Assembly: GCA_010015655.1 (NCBI GenBank)
Contig: ML976781.1
Location: forward strand, 62,001-126,000
Source of the DNA: Bimuria novae-zelandiae CBS 107.79
Taxonomy: Eukaryota; Ascomycota; Dothideomycetes; Pleosporales; Didymosphaeriaceae
Direction of reading: 5' to 3'
Length of the DNA stretch: 64,000 bases
Position numbers and translations under genes: made by a program. Of the stretch, positions 1 through 11,706 are shown piece after piece (positions within the stretch are counted from its first letter, which is position 1; every line of letters begins with the position of its first letter). Under the pieces are notes generated by a model that was not told where the DNA came from, did no database searches, and saw nothing but the letters and a program-made list of their open reading frames with translations.

Positions 1-612
1 GGATATCGTCCATGATCGATCGTTGCACTGAGATCTTGTCCTTGCTATCCTGCTCCTGCAGCAACACGGCCAGAACTTCGATCGGAGGCTCAAGCCCAAG
101 GCGATGCGCACGTTTCCAGCGCTTGAGGCGAGCAATACCAACGCAAGGCTGTTCAAATCTTGTTAGCGTACGATTGAAATAACTGCGATAACACTCACCC
201 CGAATTGTCCCGTCATGTCAAACTTCCGCAGTATCTTCTCCTCTAGGCCGAAGTCTTTCTGGTGATACCGTGGCGCCGATCCTGAACTCAGCTTCGTCCA
301 GTATGCTTGTAGCTGCTTAGGCTTGATCTGTCGCGCCTGGTCCTCCTCTGGTGTGCTCTGTGCTTGTTCTTGCACCTGCTCGGTTTGCTCGATGATCGCA
401 GCCTCTGCTGTCGTGGGCGCATCCTCCTCTTCCACCTTCACCGTCGTAACCTCGAGTTTCTCCTCATTCTTTGCGCTCTCGGTGAGGATGTTCTTCTTCG
501 CATTGGTAGCCCGCGCACCCGGTTTTGTGACCTTGTTTGAAGCACCGTGGAAAGCGAGCGTCGACTGAGTCGATTTGGCGGTCGCGCCCGTGCTGCGGCG
601 TTTGGGAGGCAT
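1..612 (-). CDS. cdm1: DNA polymerase delta subunit 4 (Cdm1/POLD4), 3' end off window
   Basis: Small accessory subunit of the replicative DNA polymerase delta in the nucleus. Exons on the minus strand are 199-612 and 1-148, with a 50-nt intron (149-198, donor GTGAGT, acceptor ACAG). The N-terminus is basic (MPPKRRSTG) and followed by QSTLAFHG, a PCNA-interacting (PIP-box-like) motif, then a disordered acidic/Gln-rich linker. The conserved C-terminal block begins RKFDMTGQFGPCVGIARLKR and continues through GLEPPIEVLAVLL, which is diagnostic of the family. The reading frame is still open at base 1 (ending ...MDDI), so the last few residues and the stop lie outside the window. Start at 612 is the only ATG before the PIP-like motif. 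It is divergent from DCS1. Identification is strong; the PIP role is inferred from the motif. Confidence 0.9.
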
Positions 613-1138
613 CTTAGATGATACTCAAGCGATACTGGAGCTGAATAATGGGCTGTGCGGGTAGAGGGTTGGTCTGTGGTTGAGGGGTGCAGCTGTAGGA
701 GTGATATCATTAGCGATCCGTGCTAGGTCTTGGCGCCGATCAGTCGCGCTTTCCCTGGTTGGCAGGGAGATACGCGAAAATGCGTGTGCATGTGACCTTC
801 CAATCTACCATCTCTCGTCTTCCAGAGCCGGCCTAGCCAGTTCAGCTGCATAGTAATTGCTTACCTGGATTCATGTAAGTGATGCTCTAACCTCGCTCTT
901 TAATCATGCCCCAGGCGACGATTAAAAGGCCTTTCCCTCGGCGGGGTATTTCCAAGGTTGTGCCAGAAACACATTCAACGCTATCTACGTGCTTTAATGT
1001 AGCAATATCTTATTTTGAAGATTGCGTGAACAGAAAATCTGTGTCAATCTGATTCAGATTTCATATTCTCTTTCTCATATCCGACGACCTTGTTGAATCT
1101 CTAACTTCCATCAGCTTTCTCCCCATCACCTACCCAGC
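613..1138. promoter_or_regulatory. Divergent intergenic region POLD4/DCS1
   Basis: 526 bp between two opposing start codons, so both promoters must lie here. A pyrimidine-rich stretch (about 1060-1125) precedes the DCS1 start. No coding potential or clear known motif was recognised. Confidence 0.5.
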
Positions 1139-2187
1139 ATGACCTCAACCACACCCCCCGACATCGCCAAAAGAGTCGAAGCTTACATCCCCCGCTTCCA
1201 ACTAACCCGCCTCCTCAACCAAGATCAAGCCGGCCGCCGCATCTCCCTCCTCGGCACCATAGACGCCCAGCCCGCGCTCCTCGTCGCCGAACGCGCCGCC
1301 TTCGCCATCGACCACGCCCACCTCACCTCCTTCCCCACCTCCCTAACCAAAATAAAAAACCTCGGCGCCAACGACATCTACTCGTGGTTCCTCGCGAACT
1401 CCAACCCCTCTGGGACTTCCACAAACGACGTGCCCCCAGACTTCAAGCTCAACCTGATCTACCCCTGCACAGAAAAGCACATCAAAAAATACTCTTCGCA
1501 GGGGCTGAGAGTTGTTACGGAGACGCCGGAGGTTTATGCAAAGTACGTGCGTATGTGGATCCAGCGGCAGCGGGAGAAGGGCACGCTGGACTGGGTGTTT
1601 AACGTCATCGAGGGGCGTGCCGAGCAGGAAGATGTGATTTACCGCGAGTCTGATCCTAAAGACGGATTCCTACTCGCGCCGGACTTGAATTGGGACCGCA
1701 AGACGCTCACAAGCCTGCACCTCCTATCGCTTGTAGAACGGCGCGATATATGGAGCGCGAGGGATCTTAAGAAGGGGGATGTAAAGTGGTTGAAGCACGT
1801 GCAGGCGAAGCTGCTGGATGCGACGACGAAGTTGTATCCGGAGATTGAGAGGGATCAGGTGAAGCTGTATGTACATTGTGAGTTGATTGCCCTTTGGTTT
1901 TTGCAGGTGCGTGGAGAGGTGGCTGATAGAACGAAGACCAGCCGACTTACCACCACTTCCATATCCATATTGTGCACGTCATGCTGGAAGCAGGCGCCAC
2001 GCAGTCCGTAGGCAAAGCCCTCGGTCTCGAGAACATCATCTCTACGTTGGAGCACCTGTCCGGCGACGACACGGCGGGGATGCACGAAGTGAGTCTAACC
2101 TATCATCTCGGCGAGGCGAGCGAGCTGTGGGAGAAGGTATTCAGTGTGCTGAAGGCGGGTAATGAGCCGGATGTTGCAGGATTTTGA
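1139..2187 (+). CDS. DCS1: Scavenger mRNA-decapping enzyme DcpS/Dcs1
   Basis: HIT-family hydrolase that cleaves the m7GpppN cap left after 3'-to-5' mRNA decay, releasing m7GMP. Exons 1139-1877 and 1937-2187 join in phase to give 329 residues. The join restores the family block VHYQPTYHHFHIHIVH, which contains the histidine triad of the active site (HFHIHIVH). The 59-nt intron starts GTGAGT and ends at CGAAG; the nearer downstream ACCAG acceptor would break the frame. The N-terminal half is the swapped dimerisation domain (FQLTRLLNQDQAGRRISLLG). The C-terminus GMHEVSLTYHLGEASELW matches the family end, so GTGAGT at 2091 is coding and not a donor. Length is normal for fungal Dcs1. It converges on the GPCR gene 267 bp downstream. 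Confidence 0.93.
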
Positions 2188-2454
2188 TCTCGCTCCAGCC
2201 GGAAAACGGGAGCGGGGCCCTTGTGAGCATGTTGAGGGACTTGATCATCAACCGATTTACGGGCAAGGCATGCGGCTACGATGGAGTGGTTGATATACGT
2301 CAAAATATTAGATGAGGCTGGCCAGCTCTCTAAATGCAAACATGCAAAATCAAACACAACGCAAGCCTACAACGCCAAACAGCAAAATCTCAGATAGCAT
2401 CCCCAATGCAACGGCCGTTACCCTCCTCACCACGCACCAACGTCCACATCCCAC

Positions 2455-4320
2455 TCACTTCCGCCCGGGATCAACCCCACTACACCCCACTACACCCCAC
2501 GCTCTCTCCGTCCGTACACCCAGCGCACCCCACTCCTGAGCCCCAAACTCCGGCCTCTCCTCCTCAGGACTATAAATAATATCTAGCCCCGTCATCGCTA
2601 TACTCTTCTTCCGCTGCACCGCCTTCGCCACATCTTCCTCCTCACCCAGCACCATATTAGCCCTGCGCTCCTCCTTCTCCATTTCCAACCTCATCCTTGC
2701 CATCCCAGCCTGATTCCTCGCGTGGTCCGAACTACTCCCGCTCGTTCTGCCGCCGAAGTTTCTCCCGGCCCTCATCACACTCTCCCTCCACCCCTCTGGC
2801 TGCATAAACGGCGTCTCAGGATTCGCCTCCATGAGCGCTCGCTGCAGCGCCTCGCTAGGCCGTGCAGGCGCCCCTTTAGCCTGCGGTGAGACTTTGCGCC
2901 ACCATATGAAGCTTCCTAGGAACGTGTCGTCGGAGGTGGGAATATGTCGCCACGGTTTCTCGCGTAGAGAGAAAATGAGGCAGTCGATGGTGCCCATGAG
3001 GGTGATGCAGATAATGGTGACGAGGTTGAGCCAGTAGAATGGGTGACGGGCGTATCCGTCTTGGTAGGTCAGGCAGTGGTTGATGAAGGGGAAAAGCCAG
3101 ACGAGGATGTAGACGAGAGGGTATATGAACATGAGGCGGAGTTGGCGGTGGATGTGGCTCCATTGCTTAGCCAGCTGGCGTTGCATGTGTGGGTTGGGAG
3201 CCTGAGAGCTCGGTGAGGCATTCTCCTCGGAGTTCTCGCGGCTTGGATCATGTTGATTTTCCTTTTCGTTATACGAGTTATCTGTATTAACGGTATCGTC
3301 TGTGCGGAGCGGCAGGAGCGTGTAGCTGCGATCCGCGACCTGTGAGCTCTCCGGAATTGATTGCGTGCGAGTACTGTCATTGCCAAAATCTGTGTGCGAG
3401 TCCACCAAAGCCACTACAGATGCTCTCCGCGATGCACCGATCATGGAGACGGCCGAGGAGCCTCTCCGGGATTGGCTGACTTGATATTCCGCTATCGCGG
3501 GACCGGACCCTACGTTATTCTCCACACTACCCACAGAAAACGTTGTGTAGACCGATGGCTTCGCCTCTTGCATTGAGTTGTGCAATGCACGGAACTCGAA
3601 ACCGACATGGAAGTAGATAGCAATAGCAAGGCCAAGGATTATTATCGCGATCAAGTAACGTGGAATCCATTGTAAGGCCAGCCGATACCAGAATGGTCTT
3701 AATGGAAGCGAGCAGAAAGGACCTTGGGACATGTATCCCCACCGTGGGTTGATAAATGCGAGCCCTGCCATAGCGGCGGGAATGACAAGTGCACCGATAT
3801 AGACTTGGTGTCGATATCGGTAAAGACCATCGGAGCGAATCGTTCTAGAAGGTCGAAACACTTGGAGTGCGCTGTGCAGTGCAATAACGAGTACGGCGTA
3901 GTCTGCAATGATATGTCAGTCAATGACGCGGAAGCAAGGACTGACAGAACTGACCGCTTGTCTCGGTTCCGAATTGCACCAAGAAGCCGCTGGTCTGGCA
4001 GAACACACTTTCTGTCACGATTTTGCCGCGAGCAAGGGATACAGCAGCCAGCAGAAATAACCACATGGCCTTCATCAGATCTCCAAATATCAACAGCATG
4101 ATGAGTCTGTCGAATGTCAATGCTTCGCTCGGCGATTCAACTTCATAACCAACCTGTGACGGAAGCGCTTCTGCATCCGACAAAACCAATAAATGGTAAT
4201 GAACGATGACCCCATACTAGTGGAAGCGCAGGCCACCGCAGCAATCTGAACGCTGTGGGTCTTCCAACTGTTGTACAACGAGATAGACGACGGCCCGTTA
4301 TACTGTGCTACACTCGGCAT
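2455..4320 (-). CDS. Git3/GPR1-type G protein-coupled receptor
   Basis: Seven-helix receptor of the fungal Git3 class (nutrient or cAMP-pathway receptor at the plasma membrane). Minus-strand exons 4154-4320, 3955-4106 and 2455-3902 give 588 residues. Introns are 47 nt (donor GTTGGT) and 52 nt (GTCAGT). Joined, they restore the TM1-TM2 segment CRMQKRFRHRLIMLLIFGDL and the TM3 region GTETSDYAVLVIALHSALQ. A long Ser/Asn-rich third intracellular loop of about 150 residues follows TM5. The Git3 C-terminal domain, from SHIHRQLRLMFIYPLVYIL to the REKPWRHIP segment, covers TM6-7, and the cytoplasmic tail is basic. The start is uncertain: the frame is open upstream to 4623, but the Met at 4320 lies about 20 residues before TM1. 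The ligand cannot be told from sequence. Confidence 0.85.
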
Positions 4321-5115
4321 AGGGGAGGATGTGGCTGGGGAAAGGAGCGAGCTTGATATGAGGAGATAGAGAACATGATAGTTGCGACAGAGCAAGGTAG
4401 AAAGCGGTCGGTAGATCCTCGAGAGATCCGTCGTTTGAATTCTAGACATGTTGACCTTCCCAAGATCAGTATCTGCGAAGAGATCGAGATTGGCTTGTTG
4501 GAAGTGCGGTAGGAGGCAAGGCGTATTATATGACAACTCGGGCGCGCCAGTCGTGTGGGGGTATGGTGTTGCTTCTACATCAGTCAGTGCAGATATTGTA
4601 CGTGTCTCGGATAGAAGTCCCATCTATGCTAACCCCTCTCGATGTGAAGGTAGAATGGTCGCATGTGTGAAGATACTGAAAACAGGCGAGACACAAAGGA
4701 ATGGCATACTGGCACCCGCAATCCGGTAGCGATTTCGCGCATGAACACAAACCATTTCCACTAGGGCGGCACGGACGATGAATGTTCATGTTAATTGAGA
4801 TCGGAGCTCTTAATGCTTGAATTAAGCTATTTCACGTGTTCCGTCGATACCCGTGAGCAGATCGTCATCTAACGAGGGCCGGTTGTTGGTATTCCCTTCG
4901 CGCTGATTTGCTAACACTCCTCTCCACGTGCAACACGCTCTTGAGGGACATGACGCCTACGCTGAAAGCGCTTGAAAATGAGTCAGATCAGATTTCGATC
5001 CGCGAGACGAGACAGACCGGTTGGTAGCCGCGCGGTGGTCGACGAGACTTGCTGCTTTCGGCACTGTCTCTCGTGCTCACTTCTATCGCATTCTTGAGAA
5101 GCGCTTGAAACGCGC
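4321..5115. other. Upstream region of the GPCR gene
   Basis: 795 bp between the GPCR start and the end of the UCH gene. The minus strand stays open in the GPCR frame to 4623, so an extra N-terminal exon or longer N-terminus is possible. Two CACGTG hexamers are listed separately. No other gene is visible. Confidence 0.4.
4833..4930. promoter_or_regulatory. Two CACGTG (E-box) motifs upstream of GPCR
   Basis: CACGTG at 4833-4838 and 4925-4930, about 500-600 bp before the GPCR start. This palindrome is the binding core of bHLH factors of the Cbf1/Pho4 type. Function here is an inference. Confidence 0.3.
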
Positions 5116-5990
5116 TCAATCAAATGATTCGGCGAGCACGATCAGAGAGAAGCGCAAGTCGCCGCCGCCTGCTGCTGCCTCGCGCTTGAGGAAGCTTCGG
5201 ACGCCGAGATCTAAGGCCTTCTCACTGAGCACATCCTCGTCGGCAGCGAGCTGTCCGCGATTCAATGGGCCTTTGCGACGTCCGTCCATCTCCCACAAAT
5301 TGTTGTTCTGCGACTTCACGAAGCATACGTAGTGCAGGTCGACGTCAGCCTCGGCGGCGGGCGCGGCAGTGTCGCCCTGTGCCCCGGCTTCCTGATGCGC
5401 GGCTTCAAGCGCGTCAGATTCGTATAGCAGATCCGCGCGCTCCTTGGGCTTGAGTGGGATCGCCTCGCGTAGCAGCTTCGCCAGATTTGAGTCAGGTTCT
5501 AGGATGTACATCAGTCTTCCTATGCCAGGGGCGACTCAGAGGGCGGAGTTTACGGACGAATCTGTTCTCGAGCCGCACCGTTGGAAACTCCGTGAAGCAG
5601 TCCCATCAAGCCGCAAGCGTTGCTGATTGTCTGCTTATACCAGATGACCTCTTCATCCGGACCGCTGCCCTCGTACTCTGGGCGCTCTTTGTCCTCTTGG
5701 ATGCGGAACTTCTCGTACGTCTCATTGACGGGAAATATGAGCAGCAGGGCATAAGCGGGCCGTGGAACAAAGGAGAGCAGCTCCGGCTCGTCGATGCTGA
5801 AGACATCGTGGAACGCAAGTTTCTTGTTGAGGCCCAGCTTGTGCACGAGCGCGCTCATAACCTCGGGGTTGTTCTCTAGGAAGTGTCAATGAGGGCGTCT
5901 AGATTCGCGGGCAAGCAGAAGCAGCATACCAAGGGGAATGAAGCTCTTCTTCCCCTGACGGGAAAGCGGTTCCAGCTTGCCATCGGCCAT
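5116..5990 (-). CDS. YUH1: Ubiquitin C-terminal hydrolase, UCH (C12) family
   Basis: Cysteine protease that removes small adducts from the ubiquitin or NEDD8 C-terminus. Minus-strand exons 5930-5990, 5558-5875 and 5116-5498 give 253 residues. The first exon encodes MADGKLEPLSRQGKKSFIPL, matching the Yuh1/UCHL3 start. Active-site elements are visible: oxyanion Gln and catalytic Cys in KQTISNACG, His in VDLHYVCF, Asp in LWEMDGRRKGP. Intron 2 uses a weak donor (GTCCGT), chosen because it alone keeps frame into IQPDSNLAKLLREAIPLKP, a conserved block. Between blocks there is an Ala/Glu-rich crossover loop. It is divergent from ARC1. Confidence 0.92.
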
Positions 5991-6525
5991 TTTGATCTCG
6001 TTTTGGCACAGAAATGTGGCGTGTGAAGAGAGAGGCAGCGGAGCCCTCTGATTTATTATACGCGACGCGGGGTACTTGCAGGCAGCAGTGGCGTCACAGG
6101 AAATGACCCTCAGCGTCCACCTCGGAACCCGTACCCATGGCCACGACGTGAATGAATTGAAAATGAAACTCTTAAACTAGAACTTACAGCACTTGAGTTC
6201 GTATGGCTGCGTCAGAGATGGGAATATGTTAGATCGCTGCGAGGCCTGTGCACGCGGTGCCTGGCACGTTTGGTGCCCCTCAGTGAATTTTGAGCTGCAT
6301 ATTGAGTCACGTTGGGCAATGCGAGTTCACACTCTTCCTGCTACTCGCCTCCGGCGCAGACTCCTCCAATTGTCTCTACACAAACCTCCACCGCTTGCTC
6401 GACTACCATACGCGACTCCAACGCGACTCCAGAGCACAGCTTTCACGCCGAACAGCTCCCTACCGCACTTCTTTACCCCGCTCCATCCGCTGTTGCTCGA
6501 CTTCTTCACCCCTGCACTGCCTACC
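5991..6525. promoter_or_regulatory. Divergent region UCH/ARC1 with in-frame ARC1 leader
   Basis: 535 bp shared by two opposing genes. The 207 nt from an upstream ATG (6319) to the ARC1 start stay in frame and encode an Arg/Leu/Ser/Thr-rich, nearly acid-free leader (see findings). The rest shows nothing recognised. Confidence 0.45.
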
Positions 6526-7938
6526 ATGGCAACCGCGACCCTCGACGAGAGTCTGCTCGCCTTCCTCAAGACGCACGCGCCGAACAATGCCGCTGCCGAG
6601 ACGGATGCCGTGAAGGCCTCCCAGACCCTCTTCCCCTCGGTCGCCTACACCGACGCCGAGAAAGCCGAACTCAGCCAGTGGGTGACAACGGCCGCCCACG
6701 TCGCCGCTGCTGGTGAGGATGCTGCGAAAGCCTCTGAGCGTCTGTCATCACTCAACACACACTTGGCCAGCCGGACCACCGTGCTCGGCGCAAAGCCCTC
6801 CATCGCTGATATCGCCCTCTACCACAAGCTCGCGCCCGTTGTGTCAAATTGGAGTGCAAAGGAGAGGACAGGAGAGCAAGGATACCACCACATTGTCCGT
6901 CATGTCGACTTCGTTCAGAATTCACCCCTTTTCGGCCTGAAGCTGGACGACAAGGTCATCCTCGACCTAGACAGTGTTGTATTCAAGATCAAGCCCATCG
7001 ACGCAAAGGCGGAGAAGGAGCGCAAGAAGAAGGAGAAGGAGGCTGCTGCGGCCAACGCCGCCGCTTCAGGCTCCGCTACGCCCACTACTCTCACTGTTGA
7101 CCAGGCAACTGGGGATAAGAAGAACAAGAAGGAGAAAGCCAAGGATAAGGCGCAGGCTGCCGGTGAAGCCGTGGCATCCACTGTAGCTGGAAAGGCCGGT
7201 GGAGCACCCGAGGGTGCCCCGACACAGAAGAAGGAGAAGAAGCCGAAGCAGCCGAAACCTCAGAAGGCGTAAGTAGCATGCCCGGGGAATTATGTTTTAT
7301 ACTAATTCAGTGCCAGCCCGCCGGCTGAAAAGCCTCTATCGCCGGCGCTCATTGACCTCCGCGTTGGGCACATCCTCAAGGCGGAGCGACACCCTAACGC
7401 CGACTCGTTATACGTCAGCACCATCGCCATGGGTGACCCTGCAGGCACAGACAACACATCTGAGTACGAGGGACAGGTTGTGCGGACGGTTTGCTCTGGT
7501 CTCAACGGCCTCATTCCGCTTGAGGAGATGCAAAACCGCAAGATCGTAACTGTGTGCAACCTGAAGCCTGTTACCATGCGTGGCATCAAGTCATGCGCCA
7601 TGGTCTTGGCCGCTTCTCCAAAAGTGGCCGAGGGAGAGGACAGCCACAAGGGTCCAGTGGAGCTTGTGAACCCTCCAGCGGACTCTAAGGCAGGCGACCG
7701 TGTATTCTTTGAGGGCTGGGAAGGCGAGCCAGAGGCCGTGCTGAACCCCAAGAAAAAGGTTTGGGAAACTATCCAGCCGGGTTTCACCACGACAGACTTG
7801 CTGGAGGTTGGATTCAACGTTGAGGACGTACCACAGTTGTCAGGAGAGGGCGCGGACAAGAAGACAGGCGTCGCCAAGCTGAAGACCGCAACAGGCCTTT
7901 GCACGGTGTCCACGCTGAAGGGAGCTACAGTGCGATAA
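6526..7938 (+). CDS. ARC1: ARC1/AIMP1-like tRNA-aminoacylation cofactor
   Basis: tRNA-binding scaffold that delivers tRNA to aminoacyl-tRNA synthetases. Exons 6526-7268 and 7311-7938 flank a 42-nt intron (GTAAGT, branch CTAAT) and give 456 residues. Domains: N-terminal GST-like helical region (about residues 1-140, with ASRTTVLGAKPSIADIALYH); a Lys/Glu/Ala-rich hinge (140-265); then a C-terminal EMAP-II/Trbp111 OB-fold beginning LIDLRVGHILKAERHPNADS and including NLKPVTMRGIKSCAMVLAAS. That OB-fold plus C-terminal extension is the hallmark of Arc1, AIMP1 and G4p1. Start at 6526 has a good context (CTACCATGG). An upstream in-frame ATG at 6319 could add a mitochondrial-type presequence. Confidence 0.9.
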
Positions 7939-8652
7939 GGGTACGATTTTCAAGAGATGAGATGCAGAATTTATCTCAATACCGTCCTGTTCACTCCGTC
8001 CCCAAGTACATGGGCCCGGTCTGGATTTTTCAAGGCGATTCCGAGTATTGAGTGTCCTGAGTACACGATTGCACGAGCTTTGCGGATAGGCAAGGCCAGG
8101 TATAGGTAGATCGAAAACGAACCATGTCACACATTGTTTGACATGCCTTGCATTAGCAATGTTCGTCCTCCATAGAAAACGGTGCACAATCTGGTACAAA
8201 TTACGGGATTCACATCCGTTAAGCCAAATGGGAACGATCACTCTCTCACGCGAAATACTTCGGTCCACGGGTCGGGTGCGTACTTGCATTGAAATAGTAC
8301 GATGGAATGCTTGGTGAGCTCTCGCGTCAAGCTGAAGGCTGGCTAAACACGACTACGTTCGCAATTACAGTTTAGCCTTTGTGTTGTCTACCCTGGGGTT
8401 ACTCACCATGCACAACGTGAAGTCGAACACTTGTGAAGCATGACCTGGCGCTAGTCTCAATGCTGCAATCGTTCCGCTCGCGCGGGGCTGCGAAAACCCT
8501 TGGTGGGGCGCCTCAGCTATCACTGTGCTCACGACTTAAATAGGTATCCGTGAAACCACGCAACAACATCCAATTCAACTGTCCAGCCCCTCTCCCCTTC
8601 TCGACCCCTCATAACTCCCACCTGGCCTCTTGCCGGACCTACTGCATTCAAA
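7939..8652. other. Intergenic ARC1 - GAL10
   Basis: 714 bp between tandem genes. A CT-rich tract (about 8583-8630), typical of fungal promoters, lies just before the GAL10 start. No RNA gene or extra ORF with support was seen. Confidence 0.4.
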
Positions 8653-9933
<1,281 letters not shown>

Positions 9934-10684
9934 ATGAGCGGGGTCACGGCGATCAAAAGGTGACAGTATAGCAAGATGCGACGACAGGAGCGAAGATTAG
10001 CGAGGTGCATTTGACACGAGTATAGACCGCAAAAAGGGCGTTTAGCTTACCTGAGAAGCCAAATCCAAAGGCAGGGTGCCCAGCCTACCATGCAGTAATT
10101 TTGTTGTTCTTCTGAACCACTCTTAACTCCTAAAGATTAAGCAGCAACGCGAGCTACGTTGTCGGTTCTGCTACCCGTGATGATCCCAAGTGGAAGTTCC
10201 TAAACACTGACGTGCGAATAATAAGGATTCCGCAATCAGGCACGAAATTCCAATGCGGAATTATTTTTTGTGTAGCAGTCTCGAAGTGGGGTACCGTTCT
10301 ATCCAGCTCGCCGACCTGGACTGGTGGTATGGAGAGGTAGCGTCGATGGATTTGGCCAGAAGATCCTGCGTGCCATAGCTTCCTCCCCGCGCCGCGTACC
10401 GTCTCAATACACCCTCAATACCCCATCACACCAAGTCGCTGCCTACTCCGCTCGCGTTGATCCTAGAGGAGGCTGGCGAATGCCAGGTCGATCTCGCTTG
10501 CGTGCTGCAGTCGACGGCGGCAAGCCGCAAGCCATCGCCTGCAGTTTTAGCCCACATCCCAATTGGGAGCCGTGACGACACAGGATGAGCTGAACATTTC
10601 CTCAAGCAGGTGGCTAGACCTGGATCAACACAAACCACCTACTTACTTCGTGAGAGCAAGAGCTTAGGGAGCTGGAGGCACCGC
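9934..10684. other. Intergenic region after GAL10
   Basis: 751 bp of normal base composition before the AT-rich island. A short open frame (10324-10575) has no recognisable protein. No promoter or RNA gene recognised. Confidence 0.4.
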
Positions 10685-10696
10685 GTTAACCTAACC
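10685..10696 (+). repeat. Left terminal inverted repeat of AT-rich island
   Basis: GTTAACCTAACC, exact inverted partner of 11416-11427. It is followed by a similar but imperfect continuation, CAACTTTAGC against TAATCTTGC. Confidence 0.55.
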
Positions 10697-11415
10697 CAAC
10701 TTTAGCGTTAGCTAACCTAGGTTTTTAATTAAAGTAATACGCGGGCTAGCGCTATAGCTTTAATACTTAAATAGGTAAAACACCAACTAAATAAAATATT
10801 ATACTATTATAATTTAAATATTTTACCTACTTTTTGTTATTTATTTACTATATATTTACTTATTACTTATTTACTACGTTTATATTATTACTCTTTTTAC
10901 ATATAATAGATTTTCTTTTCAAACACGCAAGTAGGTAAAAATATACTTTAAGCTTTTTAGTACTTTATAAAATACGCCTAACTTTACTGGTAATGAGTAT
11001 AATTACTTTATTTTTAAAACATATAAGTGAAAGTATTATTTAATTAGAAGCAGTATTTATTATAGTATATATAGAAGTAAAGTTTTATTCTATTATAAAC
11101 ATATATTATAAAACAGATAGTTTCTTATATTACAATAAAACTATATTTAAATTATATTTAAATGTTTTTTTCCAAAACCTACTCTTCTATACTCTAGTTC
11201 TCTATTTAACTTTTTTTTAGTAGAATGAATTTATTATGTTTATATTTAAGGTTGACTTTACGAAGAAATAGATTATAAATACTGTTAGTACCTATAATTA
11301 TATGTTATAATTCTATTTAGAAATATATTTTAGAAGCAATAAAGAATAAAAGCTTACTTATAATATATATAATTGGATATGATTTTTTTATGCGTTGCCT
11401 ATTGTAGCAAGATTA

Positions 11416-11427
11416 GGTTAGGTTAAC
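11416..11427 (-). repeat. Right terminal inverted repeat of AT-rich island
   Basis: GGTTAGGTTAAC, inverted copy of 10685-10696. The GGTTAGGTTA part resembles a telomere-like repeat, but there are too few copies to call it telomeric. Confidence 0.55.
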
Positions 11428-11596
11428 CTGAATCCTGAGGGAGCTCCGCCGCAGGATGTTGAAGCTCCAGTGGCTGAATTAGCTTTCGCTGACCCGGCAA
11501 GATCCTGCCTAGATGCATCTATTCCGACCACCACTCACCCCCCACACCACCAATATTTCTCATTTCGCACCTTACCTGGTCGTCTAATGCGCAAAG

Positions 11597-11627
11597 ACAA
11601 TACGCAAGACAATACGCAAGACAATAC
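11597..11627 (+). repeat. 12-bp direct tandem repeat, about 2.6 copies
   Basis: The unit ACAATACGCAAG occurs twice in full and is followed by a partial copy (ACAATAC). Confidence 0.8.
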
Positions 11628-11631
11628 TTAG

Positions 11632-11706
11632 CTGTTGGAGGCGGGCTGAATGGTTCCTTTTTTCGGAATAAATAGGCGACCCCGCGGTGGCTTCAGCCCG
11701 CCACAG
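11632..11706. repeat. Inverted repeat / hairpin
   Basis: GGCGGGCTGAA (11640-11650) is exactly complementary to TTCAGCCCGCC (11692-11702), with about 41 nt between. Outer bases GCTGT and ACAGC also pair across a small bulge. It could be a MITE end pair or a structured RNA; no terminator-like gene context. Confidence 0.55.

Larger units (their letters stand above)
10685..11427. mobile_element. AT-rich island with short terminal inverted repeats (decayed element?)
   Basis: About 740 bp made almost wholly of A and T, in sharp contrast to GC-balanced flanks; no open frame of note. It begins GTTAACCTAACC (10685-10696) and ends with the exact reverse complement GGTTAGGTTAAC (11416-11427). Similarity of the two ends continues inward with C-to-T type differences. 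This fits a repeat hit by repeat-induced point mutation, or a small MITE-like element. No clear target-site duplication was found, though GGGAGCT occurs just outside both ends. No transposase can be read. Confidence 0.5.

Noticed and set aside
2312..2579. Plus-strand Pro/Thr/Ser-rich open frames
   Set aside because: Mostly antisense to the GPCR tail in a C-rich tract; no start context or domain.
10324..10575. Plus-strand open frame of 83 codons near the AT-rich island
   Set aside because: No similarity to any known family and no splice or promoter support.
11416..11427. Interstitial telomere repeat (TTAGGTTAGG)
   Set aside because: Only two imperfect units; better explained as the inverted end of the AT-rich element.
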